From an uncultured Lentisphaerota bacterium (lineage in GTDB: Bacteria; Verrucomicrobiota; Lentisphaeria; Oligosphaerales; CAITYL01): a stretch of 56,922 nucleotides of DNA. The first letter of the stretch is position 1. Every line of letters begins with the position of its first letter. Positions 13,101-19,390 of the stretch are shown here, one piece after another. The notes under the pieces are model-generated. The model did no database searches. It saw nothing but the letters and a program-made list of their open reading frames with translations, and was not told the DNA's origin. The stretch covers positions 1 through 56,922 of the forward strand of contig CAITYL010000170.1 of the NCBI GenBank assembly GCA_903896595.1, written 5' to 3'. Both the position numbers and the translations under genes were made by a program.

Positions 13101-13873
13101 TCATTGACCGCCGTCTTCCCGGCGCGGGTAAACATGTTTTTGCCCACGACTTCCGATGTGTGCGCCAGCGCCTTCCCCATCGGAATCATGCCGAGCATGT
13201 CAAGGACGGAGTTACCGATACCGGCGCCCGCGGCGATTGCGGCCTGAGTAGGCGTGAGTTCGCCACCACCGGCCTGTTCCAGTTGCTGCGCGGTTTCGCC
13301 GATGTTTAGCGGTGCCGTTCCGACGGCCATTCCCGCAAAGGTGCCAGCGGTGGCGGCCTTGGCCGCGAACTTGGCGGCGGCCTCAACGCCCTTCTTCTTG
13401 GCGATGCCAACGGCAATCGGCATAGCCAGCTTGCTAGCCGCCGCGCCGCCGACAGTTCCAGGGATCATGGACGCCAAAATCGTGGGAACGATCTGGGCGG
13501 AACCGTACGCCATGGCGGACACAAGGTCGGATGGGGTGCGAATGTCCTTGAATTCAACACTGGCGGGGTTCTCGGCGGCAATGTCCTCGCCCTGTTGGTT
13601 GACAATTCCGAATGTTTCCTTTGCGGCTTCTTTTTGTCCCAATACGGATTGGGCCAGGCCAACCGTTGCCGCCGCGCCCATGGATAGCCCCTTGGTGCCG
13701 GCCATGAATCCATTATAGAGATCCATGGGGATACCATTGCCGCGACGGGCATCAACGCCAAGCTCATCGGCCTGTTTGAGGATGTAATCCTTTGTGGGCT
13801 GGTCCATCGCGTCGAAGTGCGGCTTGTTCTCGGGGGCCGTGGCGATAATAACCTGTTCGCGTGAAAGCGGCAT
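1145..13873 (-). CDS. Giant polyvalent protein: DarB-like methylase-helicase, metallopeptidase motif, MuF-C and LPD38-like domains
   Basis: A 4242-residue protein, probably packaged and injected with the genome. Residues 1-320 are Ala/Gly-rich helices with hydrophobic stretches, followed by a Pro/Ala linker to about 560. About 1020-1390 is an N6-adenine methylase: ETSAGIGHFLG near 1200 and catalytic-type N-V-P-F at 1262-1265. About 1850-2480 is an SNF2-type helicase: Walker A AVGAGKT with K1886, a DEAH variant D-E-D-H at 2048-2051, ATGTPISNS, and QRNGRIVRPGN. Then comes a coiled region, a zincin motif HEVYH at 2800-2804, and a MuF C-terminal (barnase/EndoU/RelE-like) domain at about 2930-3095. 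The C-terminal third resembles LPD38/PLxRFG polyvalent proteins, with hydrophobic segments near 3900-3990 and a Gly/Trp-rich tail. P1 DarB has the same methylase-helicase pairing. The RBS is CTGGAG. Domain boundaries are approximate; packaging is inferred from its place after the ejection genes. Confidence 0.85.
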   Translation of the reverse strand: MPLSREQVIIATAPENKPHFDAMDQPTKDYILKQADELGVDARRGNGIPMDLYNGFMAGTKGLSMGAAATVGLAQSVLGQKEAAKETFGIVNQQGEDIAAENPASVEFKDIRTPSDLVSAMAYGSAQIVPTILASMIPGTVGGAAASKLAMPIAVGIAKKKGVEAAAKFAAKAATAGTFAGMAVGTAPLNIGETAQQLEQAGGGELTPTQAAIAAGAGIGNSVLDMLGMIPMGKALAHTSEVVGKNMFTRAGKTAVNEMKGEIPTEIAQNNTNNIATSAVDPGAVPGAKDQLLGALETGMLVAVTSGASGAGASLIGERPAIRRGIPHDILNPEANQPKTTPPAAPPAAPEPPQSPAPTPTPAPMAATAPVAPAAAPRGIPGVEAVAAPEVRPDNNTLTVTPAGIVDNDGKPIDRAVPIGPLNVAATTPPAPAMEAPVQSTQATMTPTDFANAMLDRADQLDQAEADNPVQGIPDQDTPADLKPVSASPVAAPAAVAKPPVVKDSLTTAAPSPVAPNAGVPTPVTDVGGGGGASLAQAIEAARAVFTRESKKSKAKGHEGRPDAEIQRLAEANTKNMAELVENKSVSIIRSWLMHPPGFNDGSKRAFEVLTGVKLPNTATGIGTAIDQWAGITPEERAQKDAERDAKRKTEKDAKAARIRANQLDATAQKKIKLGGTETTLGEAIGKLADRGFTRVVRRQQGAAFTYSLVNSSTGTVHSYPLDNKDEAELAERILAERKPETAGAEDPARVENINPAPEVPKTRTVAEVPRVGTTPAATPVDALDAELADLYQQLGKKLGQMSSGVDPEIAVIGSKIAYVYVKKGVRKFALFAKEVKRNLPQHWDKVKDYLHGFWVLNRKHADFADIKKDLQDISGDEAEATIAGLDAAADDAKPPAPAVATAGKPEYNKSEGISNEVRNGRIGSDAGGQGALEGVPAPDVSPSTEGGDAGRAGQGSGNRDQRGDRPGTGAPVESRGIDGSGDPAGMGTPPGGLDNPAGGTGLRPGEPSGAEGNRADRSRPVADTKPVAEHVAAVQAETPAEQRGQNYVITQDDVDFIGRGGFAERVRNNLKALRLAKELSATGRLATADEQRTLVRFVGWGGVPQVFMPEYDDLFRTENDEELAKYGLTFRRSAAEKTTHGMAGYELHKELRAALTADEYEDAKRSTLNAHYTSIPIIRAMHTALRRLGVTGGRFIETSAGIGHFLGAAPAYPDGVSWVAVEKDAGTGAILKALYPEANSYINGYESVNLPDNFFDVAMSNVPFGSFTLADPRYDKFKFRIHDYFFAKSLDKVRPGGIIAFITSKGTMDKTSDTLRGWLGRNGAQFVGAIRLPRTAFKGNANTEVVTDMIFLRKAMPGEAVDNASWDTVSPHQVDGETANINKYFIDHPEMVLGKFTMSGKMYHGNELTVVETDGNIEDKIAAAIAQLPKAIVTTSSPDTVQAVKDGPVIFAANELKEGNLTIHDGKVMQKTGVILEDKAIALPKGAGKVSVVRVVSDMIAVRGAVRELLAGQLRGCDDAELATLQKALVKSYDAFVKKHGFLNSKVNWRILKEDIDSPLLMSLEKWNTDKETATKADIFTTRTIQVNQRATTAGSPADALWVTLNEGGTVNLDRVGELVGMTANQASEQLEASGALFMNPETRRHELRDEYLSGPVRKKLAAAEAAAKLDQRYQKNADALRQVQPKDLAFDDIQCRLGQPWIPMELYQEFAEQISGLDVSIIYNEIQGAWNVRPAEATGRQRRWQAKSKDNAVNTSQFGTRDLNAHELLERLLNGSDIKVFTDKAVDTIATAAAKEKAELISRRFQEWMKEDAERADRLAAIYNRDMNDEVPRTYDGSALAIPGLSSIWRERMDDPARAYQKNSIYRGLFGNNMLLAHAVGAGKTLEMASIGMELRRMGLARKPLYVVPNHMLEQWGREFAQAFPAANLLIAYQEDLAGEKRQRFCSKIATGNWDAVIMAHSSFGKIGMSAEWEALYVRDELKTITDALDAARAADAGNKKDSRIVKQLEATKASQEARLAKLIDSPTKDKVVTFEELGIDWMFVDEDHNFKGIPIYTKSGRIPGMQQSVSKRAQNMEMKARYISKMHGGRRGVVFATGTPISNSMSEMYVMMRYLAPDELRRRGLWAFDSWARTYGDITSELEVTPTGSGYRVKERFSQFINLAELRQFFRSFTDVVQSKDLKIKRPEVKGGGPVIHTVKATEWQKHYIHDLENRAEQISKRKVDPKDDNMLKVTTDGRLMALDSRLVDAGQPNDPNGKIAECAKSVVKIWKRTKADKGSQLVFCDLGVPKGRKSAVSESNDADAAPEDGEAAAGVANSQEGRFVVYDALRQLLARHIPSAQIAYIHDAATPEAKEELFAKVRSGSILVLIGNTQRMGEGTNVQERLAALHHLDAPWKPAWVEQRNGRIVRPGNIYADLGGVEIHHYVTEGTFDAYMWQTIERKANFIVQAMDADDGRRTIEDIDSSPLTYSEIKALASGNPIVREKIATEKQLEKLVLKVLAHDRMKRDGANHMRTLEFDARTARERYAKLENEIAEFQKNKPTEFALKIPSGETLTDNEQISARLNDSMAAVRKADMESLVGTYAGVKLVTEPAFSGGFFISVRAFGNPFVTLSAGEKATATTVSHMKGNITSATGPAALEANRRRAEEAEAKLAGLKKVDNDADLTDQHREIERLRARLEEINASLDIGKKDPQAEAAAANEDESAADTANTAPADGDARFRKDDTVTPIVRPLTMEERLKLKARLDWFLGRSVPLSMVDVVAGDVQNLGRWLDGAIDIRDTQGMAEAVRTLDHEVYHHIRNLLLTDAERERLDAMWTNEEQQAEEFAKAMQEWGVPAGVKPAAWARGYAVWRKLVDAVKRWLGMPANRVEEMLTMAGRAATGEFRRAEAEQEMPAPARYSKEALIDLDAEHAAAQSADAEFARQVDHALSRGNNEGGAYVQIGKTPEVLKVLGADDLPLVMTQFGVKKATTPAIADHNLTVEMLKSLPAAMRDPMMVFDSTGDPNALVVVTTMKVGRAPVLAAIKLNRQGHVGEVNIMASAYEKNDYRTLASWMSQGLLRYWDKKTSLSWARTAGLQLPGIVTQKGSTRKVLEKADIFKSAASAASSTKPNYRTAATAAAAAAPEIAAGDEQYWHDAIMAVVRDVPGILKATATPLEGKSDVSLLERAVSLMSHYSEKVPALHRAYTWALNLKDNKIAKLHDLIGYDKTSERSFLTTIKDLRRQDKAEYQKWSEYVNQRDRDAEGYFVTRTAPEADGAAPEYVLHAPDGKDVKTFANESAAWADAIVREVDDYVKAGGTAAGGEALRAFRQIGHNVYLELAIVAKVSQDAALAAGKPPPGVVVTDKNGNRVMVDLFTAVSMMGDRRGHYMPRMRQPGKYKVTGRKPDGRMHSEFRDGTYIPRAGKLDLDRAAAEALGAKLRREGYTEITIEKVAALPESVFLNAGKLMDQMQVINRALEEAVKRGDFKTCLKELEYEGRWSVTKDGKPELLLAKGNMSAEERALMKQYGGQFYDAAGGNNKVWHFTQPNRKRTLKILFGEKAATAAGEELAKMERQAQSYEDNFQGRIERAITQDLLAIREQNRMQNSMASLFAEELGHQFADLWRGHGSRARMIGRSGATGADVVTGYEKDPLLAISMASSAVAGGSAKRETLTGIMNSITGQDFISWQAFREAAEVKGKEVTYDDYREAQRGHGIDASQQQNAYIAARKLYDDLARNSEPLDRAFGTLKALAAFKYLGFRAASAIVNLTSLPTASAAVISKYGKVGLGNAMVKLGGAAAQYAAFQTNGKKAGPGCTKEMAELFHDLRARGWHEPRMVLEATEILQSKWTGAMRTVLNWSMFPMAVTEQINRVTTLAAAYAALKESAAPGTFDHEAAMTEAKRISDLANAVFDKANRPEAARGGGVGAQMFNSWYVFQGYMHNYILTMAKLGFTSKQGIHMLLSGAAIGGIAASPLIAAVLAVIKKLGVDDDPEEALLAFIKSTAGDEAETFARQGPLALAGVDISGSMEMRLKLPTTLAELFGAPGSVVKDIGSAAGELARGNILKGTEKALPGAFGNVARGFREATQGVTTNKNTPVLFDGEPVKATVGEAITRAVSFTPARLSAIREKNWAAKEKKTAYREARGEIYSRLRQYWNTPADLRGEDDQSEITEDIADYNAEAGPDDEQPIEEKDIRRALHGTPGETTHPVKRAGTAGGWGRGAGSGWGGKGAAAGWGRGLPVTSKAKRGIPAW
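10807..11127 (-). CDS. Nested ORF inside the giant gene, other frame
   Basis: A 106-residue ORF on the same strand as the giant gene but in another frame. It has ATG with GAGGG about 8 bases upstream and an AT-rich TATAAT-like box before that. The product starts MKYGTGVSGLMRVAKEHW and contains LPAEPDYD. It looks like a soluble helical protein with balanced composition, whereas the giant's own frame here (residues about 916-1022) is a Gly/Asp/Pro-rich linker. The coincidence suggests overprinting, or insertion of a small gene between two domains. I recall small phage and ICE proteins of the form 'GLxxxAKEHWxxxLP' near polyvalent proteins, but no function. Expression is unproven. Confidence 0.5.
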   Translation of the reverse strand: MKYGTGVSGLMRVAKEHWKECLPRMYLRLLKAGTLDARAKEAATATSEAIDLERERLLKAGESTGAVIPLAWELHREDSIILPAEPDYDLENHPARKEIARIEAAR

Positions 13874-13898
13874 CTGGTTATCTCCAGGGGAGTATTAT

Positions 13899-15647
13899 TC
13901 AGTTATTGGAACCGGCGTTGCGGTAATCGGCGTAGACTTGCAACAGTCCAACCGCCGTCTTGGGCAGCGTGCGCTTTTCCTGCTGGCGATACCAGGACAT
14001 AAATTCAGGGTCGGTTTTGTCGTTGACCCTGGCCAGGATGGCGGCGGCCTTGTTCTCGGCTTCGGATGACGTGCGATGTTCGATGCCGGCGCCGGGATTC
14101 TTTGGGTCCCCGTAGGCGGTTGTCCGTTGCACGGTCCGCGTCAGGGGATCAAGAATGTCGGCGGGAACGTTTGAGCTTCCAATTGTCTCGCCCTTCCATG
14201 TACCCACATCCATGGGAATGCCATTGGTGAACGGCTTCAGCTGCGGGTCAACCTGGTTCTCGGGAGCGGCGTCTGCGGCCCGCTGCTGCTGGATGGCGGC
14301 GAACTCCGGCGGGGCGGCCGGGCTGGCGGATGCCTGTGCGCTCTTGATTTCCGCAAGGATGGCCGGTGGCACGGTTCCGGTGGCCAGCATCTGACGCCGC
14401 GCCGCCGGCGGCATGGCGTTAAATGCCTTGGTTTTCGATATAATCGAAATGGCGTCATTGCTCAACGGGGAAGGGGAAGCAGAAACGCGCGGTCCGGGGG
14501 CTGGGATGCCAACTCCGCCAGCGGGGGAAGACGTGCCGCCAGTCGCGGGGGCGGTTCCAGTATCGGGGATACCCTGACCGCTTCCATTCAAGACGGCATC
14601 CAATGCGGCGCGCTGACGCCTTGCCTCGGCCAGCCGCGTCTGCTGGGACAGGATACTATTTTTTCCTGCCTGGTAGCGTGGATCGTCTGCCTTGATCGTG
14701 GTGAGTTGGTCGATACTGGCCTGTAACCCCTGTTGTAGATCGAAGATGGATTTATCCAAGTTGTTGGCCCGATCAGATACTGCCTTGTAGCGCGGAACGG
14801 CCAGCGGGTCGTGTTCGGGTTTTTCCATTTTAATCCCGGCTGCCGCCAAGATGTATCGCTGCTGGGCTGGAGTCCATTTGTTAACCTTCCCGTCCGGGGT
14901 CTGGGAAATGATGTCGCCGGTTTTTGCATCGCCGGAGATTTTTACATTCGTCCGGTCTTTCCCGGTGGAGGAATACACCTTGCTGGCGCCTTCATAATCT
15001 CCCTGGATTGCCAGTAGCATCGCTTGGCCAATGCCCTCATTCTTGATGGTTTCCGAACTCTTGCGGGCCGCGTGCGCTTCTTCCTGGGAAAAACCAGCAT
15101 CAAGCAGGGTTTTTACTCCGCCCTGAACGTCATTTTGCCCAAACGCTTCGGCGGCGGCCATTGCGGCGGACTTCTTTTGCAGGCCGGTTCCGTACTCGGT
15201 TTGACCTTTCCAGATAGTCTCCGCGCCCTGCGGATTGGCGGTGGCAAACTGCTTCCACTCCGGGGATGCTTGAAACGCCGCCAACTTGGCGCGGTGCTGT
15301 ACTGGATCTTTGGTGGCGCGAAGTTCCTGATCCGCCGCGATCATGCCAGGGAATAGACTGCGCGTCGTATCGTCATATTTCCATTCTTTTTGCTGTTGCG
15401 CGTGTTGCTCGTCTTGGACTTTCCATGATCGCTCCCGCTCCTTGGTTTGAATCCCGCGATTGTACATGACATCATCGCGACGCAGCGCCATATCCTCCCT
15501 GCGCATAGCCAAGTCTTGTTCCTGGGCCGATTGCCGCCGAGACTCTTCTGTTTCCAGGAGCGTGTCAATGCGGTTTTGGCGCTGACGGTCCTGAAGGTCG
15601 TCAATGCCTCTTACGAGGCCGGGAGCCATGAAGCCGAGTGCGGACAT
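13899..15647 (-). CDS. Probable ejection (internal virion) protein
   Basis: A 582-residue protein with a highly charged, helical, coiled-coil N-terminal half (QEQDLAMRREDMALRRDD and repeated Q/E/R heptads to about residue 110). More helical segments follow, then a Pro/Ala/Ser-rich region at about 360-480. No catalytic motif is seen. It sits between a P22 gp7-like gene and the giant protein, the position where P22-like phages keep gp20 and gp16 pilot proteins, so I call it an ejection protein by place and coiled-coil nature. It ends 25 bases before the giant gene. Sequence identity with gp20 cannot be claimed. Confidence 0.6.
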   Translation of the reverse strand: MSALGFMAPGLVRGIDDLQDRQRQNRIDTLLETEESRRQSAQEQDLAMRREDMALRRDDVMYNRGIQTKERERSWKVQDEQHAQQQKEWKYDDTTRSLFPGMIAADQELRATKDPVQHRAKLAAFQASPEWKQFATANPQGAETIWKGQTEYGTGLQKKSAAMAAAEAFGQNDVQGGVKTLLDAGFSQEEAHAARKSSETIKNEGIGQAMLLAIQGDYEGASKVYSSTGKDRTNVKISGDAKTGDIISQTPDGKVNKWTPAQQRYILAAAGIKMEKPEHDPLAVPRYKAVSDRANNLDKSIFDLQQGLQASIDQLTTIKADDPRYQAGKNSILSQQTRLAEARRQRAALDAVLNGSGQGIPDTGTAPATGGTSSPAGGVGIPAPGPRVSASPSPLSNDAISIISKTKAFNAMPPAARRQMLATGTVPPAILAEIKSAQASASPAAPPEFAAIQQQRAADAAPENQVDPQLKPFTNGIPMDVGTWKGETIGSSNVPADILDPLTRTVQRTTAYGDPKNPGAGIEHRTSSEAENKAAAILARVNDKTDPEFMSWYRQQEKRTLPKTAVGLLQVYADYRNAGSNN

Positions 15648-15659
15648 GGGAATGTCTCC

Positions 15660-16415
15660 TTAAAACATGAATCCAGAGCCGGTCGGGTTCCCCGCCCCGG
15701 CGCCCGTGCTGGCACTGGTGGCGGCGGCGGGCGATGCGCCCCCGCCAAACAATCCGCTGAACGCGCCGGAACTGGCCCCCAGTCCAATGAGGCCCATTGC
15801 CGCCTGCATGGACGCCGCGGACTGCCCGGCGTAGTTGGCAGAGATATTGGCGTACTGGCCGGCGGCGGAGTTGGTGCTGTTGGCGGCGCCGCTCATTCCG
15901 GCAAACCCAACAGCGGGGATTCCCCGGCCGGTCTGGACTGTCTGGAGTTTGCGGGTGTAGTTGGTGTCGCGGGCACGTTCGCGGGCATTGGTGCTGGCCC
16001 CGGCTTCGGCGGCGGCCCGGATCATGGCCAAGTCGCCTTGGGCAGCCTGATACTTGGGGCTGCTGGCGTCAATGCCCATGCGGGTCTGATTGCGCGCGGT
16101 CACGCCGGCGGCGTTGTCGAACTCGCGGCCAACATCGGCGCCGGCCTGGGCCGCCACCTCGTCAACCGGGATACCTTTCTTGACCTCGGCGGCCAGCGCG
16201 GTTTCAACAGGCAGGTAGGTCTTCTTGTAGATATCGAACTGTTCCTGCGCCAAGTCGGCCTGCTTTTTGGCAATGGTCGTCAGTGCTTCCGTCTGGTGCT
16301 TTTGGGCTTCCAGGGCCGCATTGGCCTTTTTCCCGGACGTGTAGGATTGATACCCCATGTATCCAGCGCCACCAACAACGGCGGCGGCAACGGCTATTTC
16401 AATTCCCATGGCCAA
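15660..16415 (-). CDS. Probable ejection protein, P22 gp7-like position
   Basis: A 251-residue protein. The N-terminus has a hydrophobic segment, IEIAVAAAVVGGAGYMGY (about residues 5-22). A long helix follows (about 30-75, rich in K/Q/E), then an Ala/Asn-rich middle and an Ala/Gly-rich hydrophobic C-terminus (MQAAMGLIGLGASSGAFSG). This membrane-seeking pattern is typical of short podovirus pilot proteins. Its start overlaps the end of the GNAT-like gene by 17 bases and it ends 12 bases before the next gene. Function is inferred from order and composition. Confidence 0.6.
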   Translation of the reverse strand: MAMGIEIAVAAAVVGGAGYMGYQSYTSGKKANAALEAQKHQTEALTTIAKKQADLAQEQFDIYKKTYLPVETALAAEVKKGIPVDEVAAQAGADVGREFDNAAGVTARNQTRMGIDASSPKYQAAQGDLAMIRAAAEAGASTNARERARDTNYTRKLQTVQTGRGIPAVGFAGMSGAANSTNSAAGQYANISANYAGQSAASMQAAMGLIGLGASSGAFSGLFGGGASPAAATSASTGAGAGNPTGSGFMF

Positions 16416-16875
16416 ATCTCTCCTTGCCTACGCCCATCCACCACTGATCCAGCAGCTTGCCGCCGCGCATGAGGCTTCCCTTGTTCAATCCTTCAAGTTC
16501 CAGCCCGGCCGCCAGTACCATGCGGTACAGCCGGGGCCGGTTGGTGACGACAAGGTTAATAATCTTCTGAGCCCGCGTGTTCTCGAACATCCAGGCGATG
16601 GCCGCCCGGCATGCCCACACCCCGCCGCCGCGCTGGCTCAAGGCGGCGTGCATCTGGTATGTGGTGTTGTTGTTGGCGTAGAAGTAGAACAGGCCCAGTC
16701 GCTGGCCATCGGCGCGCACGGGGATGAGAAAGAACGCCTCGGGGTTCAAGACGGCAAGAGAAAAGTCGAAGTTCGCCGGCGGCATGGAATAGTCATCCGA
16801 CACCAATGGCCAGACCTTCGGATCGGTCAGGACGGCGCGAACGAACCCGGCATCGGTTGTTCTTTCGATCTGCAT
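16399..16875 (-). CDS. GNAT-like protein, P22 gp14/DUF2824 type
   Basis: A 158-residue protein. Its pattern fits phage GNAT-fold proteins found beside ejection genes: an early FVRAVLTDPKVWPLVSDD; a central YQMHAALSQRGGGVWACRAAIAWMF; INLVVTNRPRLYRMVLAAG, as in the acetyl-CoA-binding helix region; and a terminal GGKLLDQWWMG. In P22 the equivalent gene 14 lies beside gene 7. An RBS-like AAGGGG lies upstream, and copy B of the late element precedes it, so it may head a transcript. The acetyl-transfer substrate is unknown. Confidence 0.65.
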   Translation of the reverse strand: MQIERTTDAGFVRAVLTDPKVWPLVSDDYSMPPANFDFSLAVLNPEAFFLIPVRADGQRLGLFYFYANNNTTYQMHAALSQRGGGVWACRAAIAWMFENTRAQKIINLVVTNRPRLYRMVLAAGLELEGLNKGSLMRGGKLLDQWWMGVGKERFGHGN

Positions 16876-16918
16876 GAAGCGGCTTTTACCCCTTGCCTTT
16901 GATTATGGTGTCGAACCC

Positions 16919-16940
16919 GGTGTCAGACTAACCGGCGCGC
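16919..16940 (-). promoter_or_regulatory. Late repeated element, copy B (diverged)
   Basis: Shares the core GCGCGCCGGTTAGT-n-TGACACC with copies A and C, with one change (TCTGACACC). The flanking AGCATTGGC part is not kept. It lies in the short gap between the stop at 16950 and the GNAT-like start at 16875, again in transcription direction. Confidence 0.5.
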
Positions 16941-16949
16941 GCGATTATT

Positions 16950-17369
16950 TTACGCGCCGCCGGTGATGATCCTTTGTTCGATCAGGGCTCGGCGGAGTTC
17001 GGAAATCAGTATCTGATAAGCGGCCACGGTTTCCCGCAACCCCCGGCAATCATCAGCCAGGACCTCGGCGGCATTGCGGATTGCCAGCACCTCGGATTGT
17101 GTCGGCGGGTTTGAAACGGACAGCCCGCCGACGCCACCGTCAATGTTTACGAAGTTGGCCGGCGCGGATACTTCCGCCTGGGCCGCGCCGCTGATGGGTT
17201 CCGTTTCGTTCTCGCCGGCGCCGGGCTGGGGAGAGGTTACGGTCAGCGTGGTCCGGTTGCCTGTCGCGGCCGTCACGGCCAGCAGATTGACCCGCAGCGC
17301 ATCCAGAACCTGGCGTGTGCGCGGGTCGGCGATGCCGGACAACGACGGAATGGCGCGGGCGAGTTTCAT
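16950..17369 (-). CDS. Late structural protein, unknown
   Basis: A 139-residue protein starting MKLARAIPSLSGIADPRTRQVLDALRVN, coupled by an ATGA overlap to the preceding tail gene. The N-terminal helix (DPRTRQVLDALRVNLLAV) and C-terminal helices (VLAIRNAAEVLADDCRGLRETVAAYQ) flank a Pro/Gly/Thr linker. No enzyme motif is present. Coupling to the tail hub-like gene suggests a small tail or head-completion part. I do not recognise a named family. Confidence 0.6.
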   Translation of the reverse strand: MKLARAIPSLSGIADPRTRQVLDALRVNLLAVTAATGNRTTLTVTSPQPGAGENETEPISGAAQAEVSAPANFVNIDGGVGGLSVSNPPTQSEVLAIRNAAEVLADDCRGLRETVAAYQILISELRRALIEQRIITGGA

Positions 17370-19387
17370 GTTTGCAATGCGATGTCGTTCAGGTTTCGGC
17401 CCAGGGCGACGTGCTTGACGGGATAGGCGGTATCGATCTCGATCCACCAGGACTTTTCCGGGCGGAGCATGGGCAGGTTGAACACGGTATCGGTGCCGAC
17501 CTCACGGGTGTGAACCAGAGCGCCCGCGGCGTAGAGCTTGAGGGTGACCGGGTAGGCATCGGCCAGGACGCGGGCGACAGAGAAGGACAGCGGCCGGGGA
17601 TAGATGAATTCCGCACTCACCCAGGTGGCCGGCATGTCTTCCTCGCCGCCGCCCCAAGAATAGAGCTTGCCGTCCGTGCCGATGAAGTAGAGGATGTCCT
17701 GTTCCAGATCCTCAAAAAACCCGCGCACGCCGGTATCGCACCGGGTCAGCAGGTAGCCATCGGACAGCGTTTCCAGAATGTACCCGCCGTCCGCATGGAA
17801 CATGTAGAGGCGGTTGTCGTGCGTGGCGAAGATCATTTCGGACGGTTGATCTTCCTGCCATTCCCGGCGGGTCCAAAGGGATGCTGTGATAAGCGGACAG
17901 GTTGACCCGTCCGTGCGGACCACACCATCCGGGGAAGCATAGGAGGTGTTCAGCCCATAGGCGATGGCGCGGGCCGATACGCCGGATTGATTGGACGGCA
18001 GCCGGGAGACGCTGATGGCGTCAGGAGTGTCCCCGGTAAGCACGTAGGGGTATCCGGTGGTGATGGCGATGATGGCATTGCCGCTGGCCACGCCAAGGGC
18101 AACCACGGGATAGTCCAGGGTGACGCCGTAACCGGGGGGCCAGGCATGCGGCATGTTCTGTTCGCTGAAGTAGACCGTCTTGCCCACGGCGCCGGCTATG
18201 AACGCACCGGGAACGCCCACCAGGAAGGCCAGGCCGGCCGGCGGGGCGTTCCAGTGCTTAGACGGGATCATTTCGCCGGTGTCGATGTCGGAGATTTCAT
18301 CAAGGTATTCCGTGGCGGCAATGGCGACTTCGGCCACGAACTGGTATTCCGTGCCCGTGGTGTCCGTGACGGTTCTATAGATCCGCTTCTTGGTCAGGTT
18401 GGTGACGCCGGTTGGTGCCACGGACATGCCGGTAATTCTGACGTGCGTGAGCGGGGTACAGGCGACGGCGACGGACGGCGGCGACGGTGGCCCCTCTTCA
18501 CCCCACATGCTGACGAAGGTGTAGACGTAAACCCGGTCGCGGTTGTAGTCGGAATTGTCCGGGTCTGGATCGGTGGCGGAAGAAATGGTGGTTGTCGATT
18601 CATCGTCAGCAGCCGCTTTCGAGTAAATCACCAGCTTCGCGTCTGTTCCTTCAATCGTGACCTCTCCGGTTATCTTCTTGCCGTCGATGACCAGGCTTGA
18701 CTGCTTGCGCTCGCGGCTTGGCGACGCCTTCATGGTGCCGCAATACTTCCCGGTGCTGTCGTATCCGCGGAATGCCAGGATGAACTTTGCATCCGCAGAT
18801 GCCGTTGACCTGGGCGGGATGGTTGCCAGGGTGAACGTGGTTCCGTCCGCCGACAGCGTAATATCGTCTTCATTGTCGAGATGCCCCTCGTCCTTGCGCC
18901 AGCCGCCGTTGGGCTCTTCGTACCAGTAGAGCCACTGGCGGGACCAGCCGGGCGTGGTGATGGTGGTCGTCTCTTCTTCGCCTTCGCCGGTGGTAGTGGT
19001 GGCGGCGGACACGGCCACGGTCGGCGCGGCGGCCGGCGCCGGGAGCCCCAGGGGCAACGTCGTCATCACACTATTGACCAGGCCGCGGACCTTGGGCACG
19101 CCGTCGCCCGTCCAGTAAACGCGGTTGTACTGGTCCTCGGCAATAGGGCCGCGAACCACGTTGACGACGGCAGCCCAGGACATCCATTCGGATCCGTGAC
19201 GGTAGATGCTTTTGGTTCCGACCGTGGGTAGCGTGCAAATGAACGCATGCCCGCGCAAGGGTTCCAATTCACCGGCGGTCAACCGGCAGTTCAGCGCGCG
19301 CTGGGCCTGCGCCGGAGCCAGCCGGTAAGGGCTGGCCCGGTGCAGGGGAACTTCGCCGCTGAACGTTTCAATGACGATCTTGGCCAT
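17366..19387 (-). CDS. Tail hub/nozzle-like beta-rich protein (P22 gp10-like position)
   Basis: A 673-residue protein rich in beta strands, aromatics and glycine. It contains repeated strand pairs such as DNRLYMFHADGGYILETLS and GTDGKLYSWGGGEED, and middle segments resembling fibronectin/Ig strands (VYVYTFVSMWGEEGPPSPP). The opening PYRLAPAQAQRALNCRLTAGELEPLRG is like podovirus tail proteins that list and read out mesh data around a hub. It starts 3 bases after the fibre gene and overlaps the next gene by ATGA. It is probably a tail nozzle or gp10-type stabilising protein; fold-level recognition only. Confidence 0.6.
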   Translation of the reverse strand: MAKIVIETFSGEVPLHRASPYRLAPAQAQRALNCRLTAGELEPLRGHAFICTLPTVGTKSIYRHGSEWMSWAAVVNVVRGPIAEDQYNRVYWTGDGVPKVRGLVNSVMTTLPLGLPAPAAAPTVAVSAATTTTGEGEEETTTITTPGWSRQWLYWYEEPNGGWRKDEGHLDNEDDITLSADGTTFTLATIPPRSTASADAKFILAFRGYDSTGKYCGTMKASPSRERKQSSLVIDGKKITGEVTIEGTDAKLVIYSKAAADDESTTTISSATDPDPDNSDYNRDRVYVYTFVSMWGEEGPPSPPSVAVACTPLTHVRITGMSVAPTGVTNLTKKRIYRTVTDTTGTEYQFVAEVAIAATEYLDEISDIDTGEMIPSKHWNAPPAGLAFLVGVPGAFIAGAVGKTVYFSEQNMPHAWPPGYGVTLDYPVVALGVASGNAIIAITTGYPYVLTGDTPDAISVSRLPSNQSGVSARAIAYGLNTSYASPDGVVRTDGSTCPLITASLWTRREWQEDQPSEMIFATHDNRLYMFHADGGYILETLSDGYLLTRCDTGVRGFFEDLEQDILYFIGTDGKLYSWGGGEEDMPATWVSAEFIYPRPLSFSVARVLADAYPVTLKLYAAGALVHTREVGTDTVFNLPMLRPEKSWWIEIDTAYPVKHVALGRNLNDIALQT

Positions 19388-19390
19388 GGA

